Positions 33,073 to 44,550 of a stretch of DNA of 64,000 nt are shown here, one piece after another. Each line of letters starts with the position of its first letter. Within the stretch, counting starts at the first letter, position 1. A program made the translations under genes and the position numbers. Origin of the DNA: Bettongia penicillata ogilbyi (Eukaryota; Chordata; Mammalia; Diprotodontia; Potoroidae); NCBI GenBank assembly GCA_023548195.1, contig JAJHZJ010000221.1, positions 3,683,999 through 3,747,998 on the forward strand. Direction: 5' to 3'. The notes under the pieces were generated by a model. It worked only from the letters and a program-made list of their open reading frames with translations. It was not told where the DNA came from and did not search any database.

Positions 33073-33290
33073 AGCATGGCATAATAAATGGAGACTCAGC
33101 CTTAGGGTCAGGAAGTCATGGGTTGATATTCATCTCTCTAGCATATACTGACTGTGTGACGCTAAGCAGATTAATTAACCACTTAGTGCCCTAGGCAGCC
33201 CTCTAAGACCCTCTAAGTAGCTAAGCAGTTATTGATTTGATAAAGATTCTCATCAGGCCTCTCCTATACCAGAGAAATCACAGATCTGGT
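33073..33290 (+). repeat. MON1-like SINE
   Basis: GCCTTAGGGTCAGGAAGTCA, CTGACTGTGTGACGCTAAGC, ACCACTTAGTGCCCTAGGCA and GAGAAATCACAGATCTGGTT. Confidence 0.7.
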
Positions 33291-33299
33291 TTTAAGAAT

Positions 33300-33430
33300 A
33301 TGGAACCATAACTCTCAGAGATAGAAAAGATCTTGGAAATCAGTTAGTTCAAACTATACCTGAAGAGTAATCTTCTCCCCAAAGTCCCTAAAAAGTAGAT
33401 ATTCTGCCTTCAAATTACTGACTGTGAAAA
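33300..33430. repeat. L3/CR1- or MIR-like fragment
   Basis: CTCTCAGAGATAGAAAAGAT, then CTTGGAAATCAGTTAGTTCA. Old and only partly recognisable. Confidence 0.35.
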
Positions 33431-34436
33431 GATAAAATTCTTATTGTCAGGGTCCCATGATCTCTGACTGCCACCATCCCAAGAGGTAGGTGCATGCAAG
33501 AGCATAAAGGACTCAGTGCGGTAAAAGGAGGTAAATTCCTCCAAACTTCAGAGACCTATTCAACACTGAGGGACATTTGAATACTTGTTCACTGGTTGAT
33601 TCTTCCGCCTCCCAAATGCATGCAAATATTGTCTATTATGACCAAGCCACAGAACCATTCCAATGACCTTTGTTGTATCCCATTTCAGTGTTGTCAAATA
33701 ATAAATAATCACAACCTTGTGTCACAGAGCCCTCACCATCCAGCCTTTAGGAGTCTTCCATGTTCAAAACTTCAGACGCCTCATAGCACACCAGGTATAC
33801 AGCTATTGCCTTGAGAACATACAAAACACAAGGGAATACAAACACAGATGCACAAGGAGACTGCTCAGAAAACACTGGACCACAGGAAAGTAATTGCTCT
33901 ATCACAAAGGAATCCTACCAGATTCTCCTTTCAACCCCATCAGCTCTGCAGCCATATTATAAAGGGAAGTATAGGAAACAGCATCCTCAGAATAAGAGAG
34001 AAATATAAGCCCTCATTGGGGATATTGGCAGCAATCGTTACCTCCTGGTTCCCACAGCTTATCTATTCTGCTTCCTTGTAATACTTGAAATACCTTTCAT
34101 CCTGTGGTTGGGAAAGACTATCCCATTCCTTTTAGCAACATAACTGAATCCTCAGAATAAACCCTTCATAAGAGACAGACTTGGCTCTCATCTCCATGAG
34201 CTGTTCATACCTCATTGGGGGACTATTATAAATTCCCTACCAATGAAATCCTATATCCCATTTAAAAATAATAATCACAATATTTTCATGATTATTTTTT
34301 ACCAATGAGAAATCTGAAAAAAATAGAATTATGAACTAACTCCTCCAGAATTAACAACCAAGTCTCATGACTTCTGGTCCAGGGACGCTTTCTCTCATTA
34401 TTTACCTCCTTAATTTCTCCCGCTATTCATGATTTG
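33431..34436. other. Intron, mostly unassigned
   Basis: 33540-33680 repeats text seen at 29100-29240. No exon or RNA gene was found in the remainder. Confidence 0.4.
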
Positions 34437-34745
34437 ATCAATTAAATAATGAGCAAGCATTGTATTAAGTGACCACTATGTACAAAGTACCATGTCAGGC
34501 ATCAGAAACACAAATGTGAAAAATAAAATAATCCCTAGTCTTTTTTTCTGAAGCAGTTGGGGTTAAGTGACTTGCCCAGGGTCACCTAGCTAGTAAGTAT
34601 GTGAGACCGAATTTGAACTAAGGACCTCTAGACTCTAGGGCTGGCATTTACCCACTGTGCCAACTAGCTGCACAATCCCTGTTCTTAAAGAGCTTACATA
34701 GTAATAGAGGGGCCAACACATACAAATACAAGGATATACAGAATA
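34437..34745 (+). repeat. MIR3/L3-like repeat split by a SINE
   Basis: The first part (GAGCAAGCATTGTATTAAGT, then TACAAAGTACCATGTCAGG) runs to 34536. It resumes at 34674 with CCTGTTCTTAAAGAGCTTAC and ATACAAATACAAGGATAT. Confidence 0.6.
34537..34673 (-). repeat. WSINE1-like short SINE with 7-bp target-site duplication
   Basis: TTTTTTTCTGAAGCAGTTGG, GTTAAGTGACTTGCCCAGGG, TCACCTAGCTAGTAAGTATG, TTTGAACTAAGGACCTCTAG and CCCACTGTGCCAACTAGCTG are in inverse order. AATCCCT is repeated at 34530-34536 and 34674-34680. Confidence 0.82.
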
Positions 34746-35224
34746 AGTATTAAAAAAAATAAAGATAAGACCTTCTAAATATAGCCAAAAAGAAAGAAAA
34801 AGCTTTCAGCATTGTACTGTATATCTAAGTAAAATGAACACTAAAAAACCCAAAAGAAAGCTCTTTCTTTAACCACCTCTGGATAAGAAAAGCTCTTGGT
34901 CTCCTGAGTGGAGGAAGGAACCATGAATACCTGAACTGAGCATCAGATTGATGAACACACTCCCAATGTCCTGCCAGGTCCAGCAAGAGTAAGTTTCCAG
35001 TGGCCACCACTGCTGCGTGTGTCAGAGACCAAACCCACAAGATATCAGTTGGAAAGGCCCCACTTTCATGTTTTCGGTCACATCTCACACAGTGGTAGGA
35101 AAGTCTTCTAACATGTACAATGAATGTGTTCGTAGAGTTGACTCTCATGAAGATCAGGGATGGGATAGATAAATCCTAAAGATAAACTTAAGTCAAGAAC
35201 TTCAACTCTCACCAAACCTTTAAC
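34746..35224. other. Intron, nothing recognised
   Basis: Unassigned sequence, A-rich at 34750-34800. Confidence 0.4.
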
Positions 35225-35705
35225 CACAACTGGTGAAAATCAGTCAATAAACATTTCTTCAGCACGTCCTATATGCCAACCACTGTGTTAAATAAACGTT
35301 AGGGGTACAAAGCAGAAATTGTCTTTGCCTTTTTTTTTTGAGACCCAATCTCCCTATCTTGCCTTAGGCCAGAAGTACAGCAGCTACTCACCGGCCCAAA
35401 CTCACTGCAGATTGGCAGATTTGACCTTCTACATTTCTGACCTGGGCTGGATTCACCCCTCCCGGTACAGACTGGTTATCCACCCTACCCCCATTCCATG
35501 AACTTATCATATTGTTACCAGACTTAGTGTGGACACTCAATTGTCTTTAGCTTTACTGTAGCTCACAACTTCCAAGCTCAAGAGATTCACCAGCTTCAGG
35601 CTACCCAATAATAGAGATTATGCTCACTAGTCCTTGCCTTCTAATGAGGTTACATTGTAATGGGGAAAAATAATATGTATGTAAATATATACATGTAAAA
35701 TGCAT
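35225..35705 (+). repeat. MIR3/L3-like repeat split by a 7SL pseudogene
   Basis: The left part has CAGTCAATAAACATTTCTTC and TATATGCCAACCACTGTG (to 35329). The right part resumes at 35631 with TCCTTGCCTTCTAATGAGG and TTACATTGTAATGGGG. TCTTTGCC / TCCTTGCC at the two junctions look like a decayed target-site duplication. Confidence 0.6.
35330..35630 (-). pseudogene. 7SL (SRP) RNA retropseudogene
   Basis: Read on the - strand, the segment follows 7SL RNA over almost its whole length. On the + strand the landmarks are GAGACCCAATCTCCCTATCT near the RNA 3' end, TTCTGACCTGGGCTGG, TTCACCCCTCCCGG, GACTTAGTGTGGACACTC, and CAAGCTCAAGAGATTCACCA near the 5' domain. A T run at 35330-35339 is the poly-A tail in the reverse orientation, so it was retroposed from RNA. 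It has many substitutions and small indels and cannot be a working SRP RNA. The last bases toward 35630 are the least certain. Confidence 0.85.
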
Positions 35706-35826
35706 AGAGTAGATAGATTACCTTAGGAAGGAGAGTTATCTAAAGAAAACTACGGGCAAATTTTACATTTTTTTCCCAAGAAGCAAAGAGCCTTCATAGC
35801 CCATGTATAGAATTATCACCTACAGC

Positions 35827-36012
35827 TAAGGTGTCAAACACTAGGGCAGAATCATGTTAAAATGTAATTAAAGGAAATGTTTAACAAAATAAATGAAAAT
35901 ACAGTAGAACACAGATAATGTTAACATGTGGTTTTCTAAGTCAATTTGCACTGGCTGGGATATCTCTGTACCATGTAGTAACACTTTTTTCTATTTGAGT
36001 TTCACACCACCG
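35827..36012 (-). mobile_element. hAT-like non-autonomous transposon, family B copy 1
   Basis: Ends AAGGTGTCAAACACTAGGG and CTATTTGAGTTTCACACCAC. Between them, AAAATGTAATTAAAGGAAAT and ATAAATGAAAATACAGTAGA match, in reverse, the elements at 51402-51594 and 58791-59000. Confidence 0.6.
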
Positions 36013-36294
36013 AGTTATAGGATCATCAGGAATTTTCTGTAGCACTAGAAGGAATCACCTCATGAGCACTAAACCCAACTTTGTTTTGAATTAATTTTGA
36101 GTTTAACAGTCATTTTTCTCTGTACCCTTACCCAGCTGTAAAATGGGAATGATAGCATATAGTGAGGATATTATAAATGGAGATTAACTGCATTGGTTGT
36201 GAAGACTTTAAGAATTGCCATTTTACAGAAAACCACACTTGCTCTTAGGCTACAGCCTAAGAACACCCCAGAACTATCATGACAGAGAATACTA

Positions 36295-36490
36295 AAGGAA
36301 GAGCTAGTCTAAGAGTCAGAAATGTTCAAATTTCATCTCTGACACATACTGGCTGTGTGACCTTGAACTAAGCACTAATTTTCCCAATGTCCTGGGCATC
36401 TTTTTAAAGTACAAAGTTGAAGATAACATGCCAATGTGCAGTGTGGGAAGAATTCCGTCACCCAGAGCTCTCTGTGAAATCCCAAGTCTG
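36295..36490 (+). repeat. MON1-like SINE
   Basis: TACTGGCTGTGTGACCTTG, CCAATGTCCTGGGCATC, AACATGCCAATGTGCAGTG and CACCCAGAGCTCTCTGTGAA, then AATCCCAAGTCTG. Confidence 0.65.
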
Positions 36491-36496
36491 ATGTAA

Positions 36497-36600
36497 TACA
36501 TATATGTGTGTGTGTGCATATATATGTGTGTATGCATATGTGTGTGTGCATGTATGCATATGTATGTGTATATATGTATATGTATACATACATGTTGTAT
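36497..36600. repeat. TG/CATA-rich microsatellite
   Basis: A mixed (TG)n and (TATGCA)n-like tract. It gives open frames in several phases that are not genes. Confidence 0.9.
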
Positions 36601-37805
36601 ACCTCCCCAGTAGGGTTTCCACATCCACCGTATCTGGATATGAGATTTGTACCCAAATGATGAAAGTTAGTGTCTTCCTTTGTCTCTGTTTGAGTCAGCC
36701 CTGGCTCAGTGGGAAGAGCTAGAGAGCCAGAACTGCAAACTGTCTCAGTAGAAGAATTTCTGTTTGTATCTGGTCCTTGAACCAGAAAGAGGTGATTTGC
36801 AGGAGGAATGTATGTGTTGAATATGTTGAAAGTTGAGCAGTAACCAGTTCCCTTGCTTGGGGATTTTGTGGGAAGGCGTGCCTGGTAGGGGCACAGCCAG
36901 GTGAAATATATGGGGAAAAGGGAGAGGAAGTGGAGAACACAACACAGCTTAGAGTGTGGGGCTTTTAAATGAATAACAGGAACAGATATTGAACCTTCTG
37001 AGAGAGAGCTGAACTCAGGAACAAGGAAGCCCTGGGTCCTTGGTAACTAAGGAATCCCATGTTTGCAGGGGCCTTGGATAGCCTGTGGTGTTGTTTGCTT
37101 AGCTATCTGAGGAGGCTCCTTCCAGCTAAGCACAAGAGGCAGATCCCGACATGAAGCTGTTTCTCTAGGCTGGAGACATGCAGGCCTTGCTTTGATGCTT
37201 GCGTGTTTCTTTTACCCTGCCCTGCTGGATGACAGCTGTAGCCTTGCCTCTTGTCAACAGGAGGGTGGGAGAGGAAGGGAGGAGAATTTTGATGGGCAGT
37301 CAGAGAACACCCCAAGAAATTCCTTCCCCCTCTTTTACCTGGAGATACTATAACTTGAGTTGCAATGCACTTTTACATCAAACTGACTTCCTTATAATCC
37401 TCCCTGCATTGACTTATTTCCACTTGGAGTCTATGGTGGCAGTTTCTGATCCAGTAGTAAACTAGGGCACATCATCCTTCTTAGACCAAATATGAACTTC
37501 TTAATTAAAAGGATTTCTGAAAGCCCATCTGCCTTTTTGATAACCCTCAATTAACGTGGACCCTTCAAGCTGACAAGGTGTTTAGTAAAGGGCTTTTCCT
37601 GCTGCTCTTTTGGGTACCTCTTATAGCAAAGTGATGCCTTCAATAGTTGATAGTATATAAATATGTTTATATGTCACCCAGACTGCTTTGAAGGGTCTCT
37701 CTGCAGATAGTCACATATAACCTGGTTATCTAGAGTTTAGAATCTGGGTTGTTGCAAACCTGTAAGTTGCAAATATATATATGGTTGGAAGGATTTATGT
37801 CAATG
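36601..37805. other. Intron, nothing recognised
   Basis: 1.2 kb without a recognised repeat, exon or RNA gene. Confidence 0.45.
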
Positions 37806-37808
37806 ACA

Positions 37809-37985
37809 GAGGAGAAAAGGATCATAGATTTAGAGCTAACAGGATATCGGAGGGCATCTAATCCAACACTCTCATGCTGTATATTAAGTAATTCGCCCAA
37901 AGTCACACAGGTAGTATCCATTAGAAATGTAATTTGAACCCAGATCCTGAAGTCACAGTTCTTTCCAGTGTTCTCTGAAGAAGTA
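37809..37985 (-). repeat. MIR-like SINE
   Basis: GATCATAGATTTAGAGCTAA, TCTAATCCAACACTCTCATG, CGCCCAAAGTCACACAGGTA and TGAACCCAGATCCTGAAGTC. Confidence 0.7.
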
Positions 37986-38244
37986 GTGGATGGAAGGATC
38001 TAAACTGCCTCTTCCATCCTCATTTGAGATACCCATGACCATTACAGAATGGTGTAAAAGTTTTGTGGTTGACCTATGAGTGCCATGAATGGGACTTGAG
38101 ATTTTCTGTACCCTCCCTATTCCTTTGTCTCCAGAAGGCACAAAAGATTGCTAGCATAAGAATCTGGGTTACGTTTTTTTTGTTTACTATTATTTTTATT
38201 TTTTATCTTTATGATTATTTTTTTCTCTTTAACTCTCATGTCAG

Positions 38245-38361
38245 GGAGCCTTCACTCAAATTAAGTGCAACACTGATATATTTATTGGTGGAGTCCCCAA
38301 CTATGACAACCTAAAGAAGAATTCAGGCATCCTCCAGCCTTTCAGTGGGAGCATCCAGAAG
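38245..38361 (+). CDS. EGFLAM: EGFLAM exon (window exon 10): LG2
   Basis: The acceptor is CTCATGTCAG before 38245 and the donor is CAGAAG|GTACAA at 38362. The exon is 117 nt, phase 0 to phase 0. It encodes [20 protein letters not shown], then a segment ending [15 protein letters not shown] is the canonical LG strand. The phase 0-0 borders mean skipping would keep the frame but break the LG fold. Confidence 0.97.
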
Positions 38362-38469
38362 GTACAAGTCCAACTTTGTATTTATTATTGTGGGACGTTG
38401 ACTGAAGTCTTCATGCAAGAATTGCTATGGGGTAGAATCTTTAGGATGATGAGATCAAAGAACCAGAAA

Positions 38470-38900
38470 TTAAGGTGTGTCCATTAATTGAGGCATGGCT
38501 GAATAAATTATGATATATGAATGCGATGCAATACTACTAACTGTAAGAAATGATGAAAGGGATAGTTCCAATAAAATCTGGGAAAACTTATATGAACTAA
38601 TGCCGAGTGACGGAAGTAGAACCAAGAGAACAGTTTATATAACAACATTTTAAAGATAATTTTGAAGGATTCTAAGCAATGACCAGTTATGATGCCAGAG
38701 GACCCATAGTAAAACATGCTACCCACTTACTGACTGAGAAGCATAAGAAACTCAAAGTACAGAATGAAAGATTTCTTTTTGGATATGGACAAGGAAGAAT
38801 TTATTTTTCCCTGACTGCATATTTTTTATAAGGGCTTTGTTTTTTTTTTTTTTTTTGAATTGGTCAGAGAAAGAGAAAAAAAATAGAAAAAAATGAAATA
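38470..38900 (+). mobile_element. LINE-1 ORF2 C-terminal / 3' fragment
   Basis: Conceptual translation in one frame gives EAWLNKL and then YMNAMQYY, matching the conserved C-terminal tryptophan/tyrosine block of L1 ORF2. Stops and indels break it. Downstream text (AGTAGAACCAAGAGAACAG) and a T/A-rich end fit the 3' end of a marsupial L1. It begins about 110 bp after the donor of window exon 10. Confidence 0.65.
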
Positions 38901-39690
38901 AACTTTTTACATAACTAATCATATTAAAACCAATACTACCCCAAAATACAAGATTATATCAAAAGATAAAGAAAAAGAGTTCTAACAAAATATACCTATT
39001 TGTACAAAAAACCTTTAAAAACAGGGGCATTAACTATCTACTTGATATGATAAAAATATCTACAGAACATTCCAAAAATCTTGGTACAATTTTAAACTTT
39101 AATAAGGTTTAATAAATTTAAAACTGGACCAAGACTTTGCATATCTAAGTATTTACAATGATTAAAAATAACTTTTTAAAATTCTCTCAATGTTCCATTG
39201 CCATCTACTCCTGCCTTGTAGGACAATAATAGTGTCCTATGCTCCAAATGTACCAAAAGACCCTGGGCTATCTCAAGAAGGATAGCAGACCATGGTTCAC
39301 TCCAAAAAGTCCTACACTGGGGAGTAGGGAGGGATAGAAGGAAAATCTATTCTTGGCTCTATTGTCCTCTCTGGTATTTCTCTTTGGCTTGTTCAGGGCG
39401 TGAGCCAGTTTGTAGAGCTGTGGAGTTGTTTTTCCCTCTTCAACAGTTGCAGGCTATCAATCACATAACCGAGTTCATGAGAATTCAGGTTGAAGAAGCC
39501 TTACAAAGAGGATTCAGAAGCCATTCAGGCACAGAGATCTGGTCCTGCATGAAATGTTGTGCACCAGCCCTACTTCATTTCTGTCTCTTCCTTTCCCTAT
39601 AGAAGAGGAGCACTCTCTCTGAATTAATTCACAGGCACCGATTTACCAGAAAACCAAGCAACATAAAGAGTAAGCAGGAGCAAGGCGTGA
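38901..39690. other. Intron, A-rich then unassigned
   Basis: 38860-39180 is A/T-rich, possibly further old LINE. The rest was not recognised. Confidence 0.4.
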
Positions 39691-39694
39691 CTAG

Positions 39695-39925
39695 GTTATT
39701 TTACCTCAGTGGGCCTGTGTTTTCTCATCTGTAAAATAAAAGTGTTAGATAAGATTTCTGAACTCCATTTCTGCTCTAAATCTATGCCCCATGATAATGT
39801 CTAAGTTCGTCTTGATTCCTTAGAACCAAAGCTTCAAAAAGCAATAGACTCCCAGAGTTAAAAGGGACCTTGAAGATCGTCTGGTTCTACCTACTCAGTT
39901 TTACAAGTGAGGAAAGTAAAAATGT
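39695..39925. repeat. Two MIR-like fragments
   Basis: 39695-39790 reads in sense order (TTTTCTCATCTGTAAAATAA). 39830-39920 reads as an inverse fragment (CCAGAGTTAAAAGGGACC, then GAAGATCGTCTGG). Confidence 0.5.
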
Positions 39926-39984
39926 ATTTTATGCTTGTGGGCTAGTGCTTAACTTCATCCCTGAGTTAGAGAATTAAAGTGGTT

Positions 39985-40050
39985 AAGATGAGAGAAAGAC
40001 AGAGACAGAAAGAGACAGAGAGATGGGAGCAGGGAGAGAGGAGAGGAGAA
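39985..40050. repeat. GA-rich low-complexity tract
   Basis: AGAGAAAGACAGAGACAG-type units with GGGAGAGAGGAGAGG. Confidence 0.75.
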
Positions 40051-40129
40051 AGTTGGCAAATATTTTCTTCTTTTACATTTTAAAAACTCTGGGGACCCTG
40101 GGCAGTATCTCTCCTTCACATTGGTTCAT

Positions 40130-40680
40130 TTAGCTCAGATGTTTGCTCTTCTAAGATGGCTGCAACTCTAATGTTCCTGGAGTATAGGTCTGATTACACT
40201 CCCCCTCCTCAGTAAACTCCAGAAGCTCCTGTATCACCTCCAGGGTCAAATATAAAATCCTCTGTTTGCCATTCAATGCTCTTTACCACCTGACCCTTCC
40301 CTCCCTTTCCAGTCTTTTGCACACCAGCCTCCCTATGGTTTCTTGCACACGAGTGGATATTTTCATTGGCCATTCCCATGGCTCACACCCTCTCCCTCCT
40401 GGCTTTTCTGCTTCCTTCAAGTCCCATCTAAAATCTCTGCTTCTGTAGCAAGCCTTTCCCGATCCTCCTTAATGCTCATGTCTTCCCTCCACTGATTATC
40501 TCCTATTTATTCTGCATATAGTTTGTTTGTACCCAGATGTTTTCATGTAGCTTACTATTTTAGACTGTGAAGTCTTTGAGAGCATGGATTGCCTTTTACC
40601 TTACTTTGTATCCCCAGAACTCAGTACATGCAAGAAGTACTTAATAAATGCTTGTTAACTGACCGACTGACTCCATACAT
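40130..40680 (+). repeat. L2 LINE, about 550 bp of 3' sequence
   Basis: CTGATTACACTCCCCCTCCT, AGGGTCAAATATAAAATCCT, TTCCTTCAAGTCCCATCTAA, TGTATCCCCAGAACTCAGTA and GTACTTAATAAATGCTTGTT. Confidence 0.85.
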
Positions 40681-41495
40681 GGGCGAGTTGATTAGCCATC
40701 CATCTCATTATTTCTTTGTGATTTTATTTTTTAAAGCAGTAGAGTTGTACTTGGCGTATTCATCCTTTGCCCCACTCACCCAGCTTCCTTCTCCCTCTTT
40801 CCCTTCTTCCCATTTGTCCCCATGTACTTGATTCCTTTCCAAATTACTTCCTTAGAGATGTTTCCATTGTTTCCATCATAATTGGCTCTCATCCACCCTA
40901 TCCTCCCTCCTTCCCTGTTCTTACCCTGAAGCTTAAACAGCCACCCTAAGCTTTACCCAGTATCATAATCGTTTACAATCAACTTTTAGTGTGGAAATTT
41001 TAGAAAGCTCTGTTCTGTTGATATTGAGGTGGGGGAAGGAGAAAGTTGGGAGGAGGAAGAGAAAATGAAAGTAAGAGAGATTCCCAAGTTTTCTCTCAGC
41101 TTGAGTGATCTGCTTCCAAGACCTGGGCAAGCCTTCCAAAGCCCATGTTCAGGGCAGGAAGTACCACTGGTACAGTCCCGTAACCTTCACACATACTGCT
41201 GAGTTCCCCTGAGAGATGACCTTGTTATCTCAAAGTAAACACACATTCTGCCCCATAGATGGAGAAATAGTGTCCACTTATTGGGGATGAAAGGTGAGGA
41301 GTATCACAATTCAGAATTCACCTCCCTTCATGTGAAATCAGAAGCATTCTTTAGTAGAAGCCATGATGGGAAAGGAGAAGGAAATGAAGGGTTTGAGTTT
41401 TTAGGATTTCTGACTCTGTAAATATGCAAGAGGGCACAGTATGAGAAAAGGCATGGCAGTGGGACAGTATAATGGGTATTCTGTGAAGGTAGATT
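40681..41495. other. Intron, nothing recognised
   Basis: A pyrimidine-rich patch at 40760-40930. No gene or named repeat seen. Confidence 0.4.
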
Positions 41496-41499
41496 GGTA

Positions 41500-42490
41500 C
41501 ATCATGCTGTAATGGCCTCTTGATTGGCCTTCTGGCCTCCAATTCCCTCTTCTCCAATTTATCCGTCATACCATGTCCGAGTAATCTGACACCTAATCTC
41601 ACTATGCTTCATTTACTGCCTCTGCCATTGCACATGGAAAACAAGGACATCCTCAAACATGACTTGTCTTGGAAGATGTTGAAACTATTTACATCCTTTA
41701 CCAGCAGCTTATGAGGTGTACTGTTCAGAACTATTCTATCCATTCCCAAGTAATTTCTCTTCTTCTTTTGACACAGGAATAGGAGAATAGGGAAAGTTAG
41801 ACAAGAAAGAAGTCATTCGAAATTCTCTCCCACCTGGAGCGTTCTCTTACCCCTTCTTTTTTCCCCTAGAAGGCTTCACCTTCACTATCCCTCTCCTCAG
41901 AAGCCTTCAGTTGTCTACTGAACAAACTATGGACCCTTTATCGCAGCATTTCAAGTCACTCTACAATTTAGCTCCTATCTATCTTCCCAACTTTATCTAA
42001 TACTACTCTCTTTTCAATGTGCTAGAGATACAGACTAGGCTGCGCACCATTTTTACCCTTCTCTTCCATGTCTCTTTGTCTCTTTTTAGGTCACCTCCAT
42101 CCCTGAAGAGACTTCACTCCTGCCAATATACCTCATCTCTAACCCCACCTAAAATCCTCCATTCCTGCAAAGCCCAGTTTAGAGGCCAGGTCCTCCTTAA
42201 AGCCTTCTCTGATTCCCACTACTGAAATTATTCCCTTTCCTTCCCTGGCCCACTCAGTTTCCCACTTCCTCAAATTTTTCATAGGACCTTACCTACAACT
42301 CTCCACTGTGCTTATATTTTGCTTGTATTGTAGTTTTTTTATTAAAATGTTTCTGTCTCATTATATGACCAGTTTCCCAAGTGCTTGGTCTGTCTCATTC
42401 CACCTTAATGCAGTGATGCCTGAAACCCTTCTCAGAGCATTGTACATAGTACGTGTTAAATAAACATTTGTTGGATTGAATTGAATTGTA
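41500..42490 (+). repeat. L2/L3-class LINE, two 3' pieces
   Basis: 41505-41700 has GGCCTCTTGATTGGCC and similar L2 text. 41870-42490 runs from CAGAAGCCTTCAGTTGTC, through CTCCATTCCTGCAAAGCCCA and AGGTCCTCCTTAAAGCCTTC, to ACATAGTACGTGTTAAATAA and ACATTTGTTGG. Confidence 0.75.
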
Positions 42491-42793
42491 GATTTGAAAG
42501 ATTTGCCTTATTATCAGGAGGGTGATCATTTTATTCTAATGCTCTGTTATGTACTTTTAAATAAATTCTATAACATATCATAGCATTATCATTACTGAAA
42601 TTTTAAGTCTATCTTTTGCCTTTCCACGATGTTAGAGGGCAATCTAAGTAGATGGTAGGAGTATTTATATTTAATCTCTGTGCTTAGAAGTTACTCAGTC
42701 ACAGAAATCCTGACCCAAGCTTTACTAGGTAATGTTTCAGAAGCTCACATAGAGGGCCTCTAAATTCTACCATTACTTTTTTCTTGTTCCAAG

Positions 42794-42974
42794 ATCGTCC
42801 TCAATGACAGAAGCATTCATGTGAAGCATGATTTTACTTCTGGTGTGAATGTGGAGAATACCGCCCACCCATGTGTGCGAGCCCCTTGTGCCAATGGAGG
42901 CAGCTGTCGACCCAAGAAGGATGGGTATGAATGTGACTGCCCCTTAGGCTTTGATGGACAACACTGCCAGAAAG
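42794..42974 (+). CDS. EGFLAM: EGFLAM exon (window exon 11): end of LG2 and EGF module 3
   Basis: The acceptor is TTGTTCCAAG before 42794 and the donor is CAGAAAG|GTAAGC at 42975. The exon is 181 nt, phase 0 to phase 1. It encodes [20 protein letters not shown], closing LG2. [14 protein letters not shown] and [14 protein letters not shown] then form EGF module 3, with six EGF cysteines. It joins LG2 to LG3 through the short exon at 51725. Confidence 0.97.
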
Positions 42975-43585
42975 GTAAGCACCAATAGCATTAAAGTCTC
43001 AGCTTCTTTGCTTGGGAGTGGAGGGTGTAACAAAGACCATGAACTATTATTAGAATAAGACTATCACCTTTCACACATTAGGAGCTATTAAAAGGAGATA
43101 TTGTGTATGTGTTCATGTGTATCTGGTAGGGGGTGGGGGAAGGTGCAGACCCTATGTACAGAACAGATATAACATATAATAGAGGCCATACATATAAGCA
43201 GAGGTGCCATTATATGCAAATCTACTAAACAACCCTGTCCAATATCAGAAATATTTTAATATTAACTATACTATTAATGAAACTAAATTTTATATTAATA
43301 TTTTTGGGTATTAAAACCAACTAGAATTTAAATACTTTTTTATCAGGAGCTGTTGAAGATCCAAATGTAAAACTACTTGCACTAATAAACAGACAAAAAG
43401 GAAAAAAACACTCATTAGAACATATTTTTGAGCCATTCAGATTTGGATAACTTGGTTTTGATCATTAAAAAAACTGCAAAAATATGTCCTTCTCAATTGC
43501 CTTTGTTTATCTGTGCAAAGTTCTTTGTTCATCTATCCAGATGGTTTTATATGTGATATATAAATATCACATGTCCAGATGGTCT
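42975..43585. other. Intron start, AT-rich, nothing recognised
   Basis: No gene or named repeat seen. Confidence 0.4.
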
Positions 43586-43640
43586 TACAGATATATATGT
43601 ATATGTATATATATATACATATATATATATATATCTCACA
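43586..43640. repeat. (TA)n-rich microsatellite
   Basis: TATA/TGTA units, largely self-complementary. Confidence 0.9.
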
Positions 43641-44340
43641 ATACAGAAATAGTCTTAAATATAGATCTTGTGGCCTATGGGCCACTTGTGTGTAGACAGG
43701 CCAGTTACTATCATTTCTGGGTCATAGGACACAGCCCCGAGAATATGTAAGCATTGAGTTCTGTATTGCTATTTACCCAAGAAGTAAAAGAAATTATATG
43801 GGGTGAAAATGAGTTTTGCAGCTGACTTTTTAAGAAATGCAATGTACTCCAGCTCTCTTTTCTTTTTCCTTTTTGGATCATAAGTGGTGTTCATGGGAAT
43901 CTGTGCGTAGAGAACTGTGTAGGTTTATAGATTCTGTTATTGAGTGATACATGGAGTGGCACATAGAGAAATGGATGTTTTGAAAGAAAGAAAATGACAA
44001 AAATCATAGGAGTTTGTAAATTTTGAAAACAGCAGAGAAATCTTTGCATTCTAGTACATTTTGAAAACTACTTAGTAAACTACAAGTGTATCTGTCATGC
44101 TTAAAGTGCCAGCTAGTGACACACAGCAGGGAAGATCAATTAACATTTTGACAAATTAATTTCTCTTTATACTTCAAGCCAGCACCTTGTAAACTTCGTA
44201 AGTTGTGCTCTGCCATTAGTGAATTTTTGCTACATAAAACTGTATTCATTTAGCTCTTACAAGTATGTTGGAATTCCATAAACCTTCCTGGTAGCCACGC
44301 TCAGTTTGTACATTAATATGCTAACACCAATAAAGAAATT
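43641..44340. other. Intron, repeat-free AT-rich stretch
   Basis: No gene or named repeat. 44100-44340 has several TTAATT/AATTAA cores and resembles non-coding conserved DNA in composition only. Confidence 0.4.
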
Positions 44341-44344
44341 CATC

Positions 44345-44550
44345 ACTGGTGCCACGCTGTGAGAAGAGTGCTAGATCTGGGGACAGATGACTTGGGTTGG
44401 AATCCCAGCTCTGTCACTTACTACCAGTGTGGCCATGAGCAAATCACTTAAGTTCTCTGTTCCTCAGTTTCCTCATCTGTACAATATGGAGGTTGGCTTT
44501 AATGGCACTTAAGAGCTCTTCTAACTCTAAATCTATGATTCCTTAATGCC
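44345..44550 (+). repeat. MIR SINE
   Basis: GATGACTTGGGTTGGAATCC, CAGCTCTGTCACTTACTACC, CTCAGTTTCCTCATCTGTAC and TAAGAGCTCTTCTAACTCTA. Confidence 0.85.

Noticed and set aside
36316..36722. Overlapping His/Tyr/Ile-rich frames
   Set aside because: They are produced by the TG/CATA microsatellite at 36497-36600.
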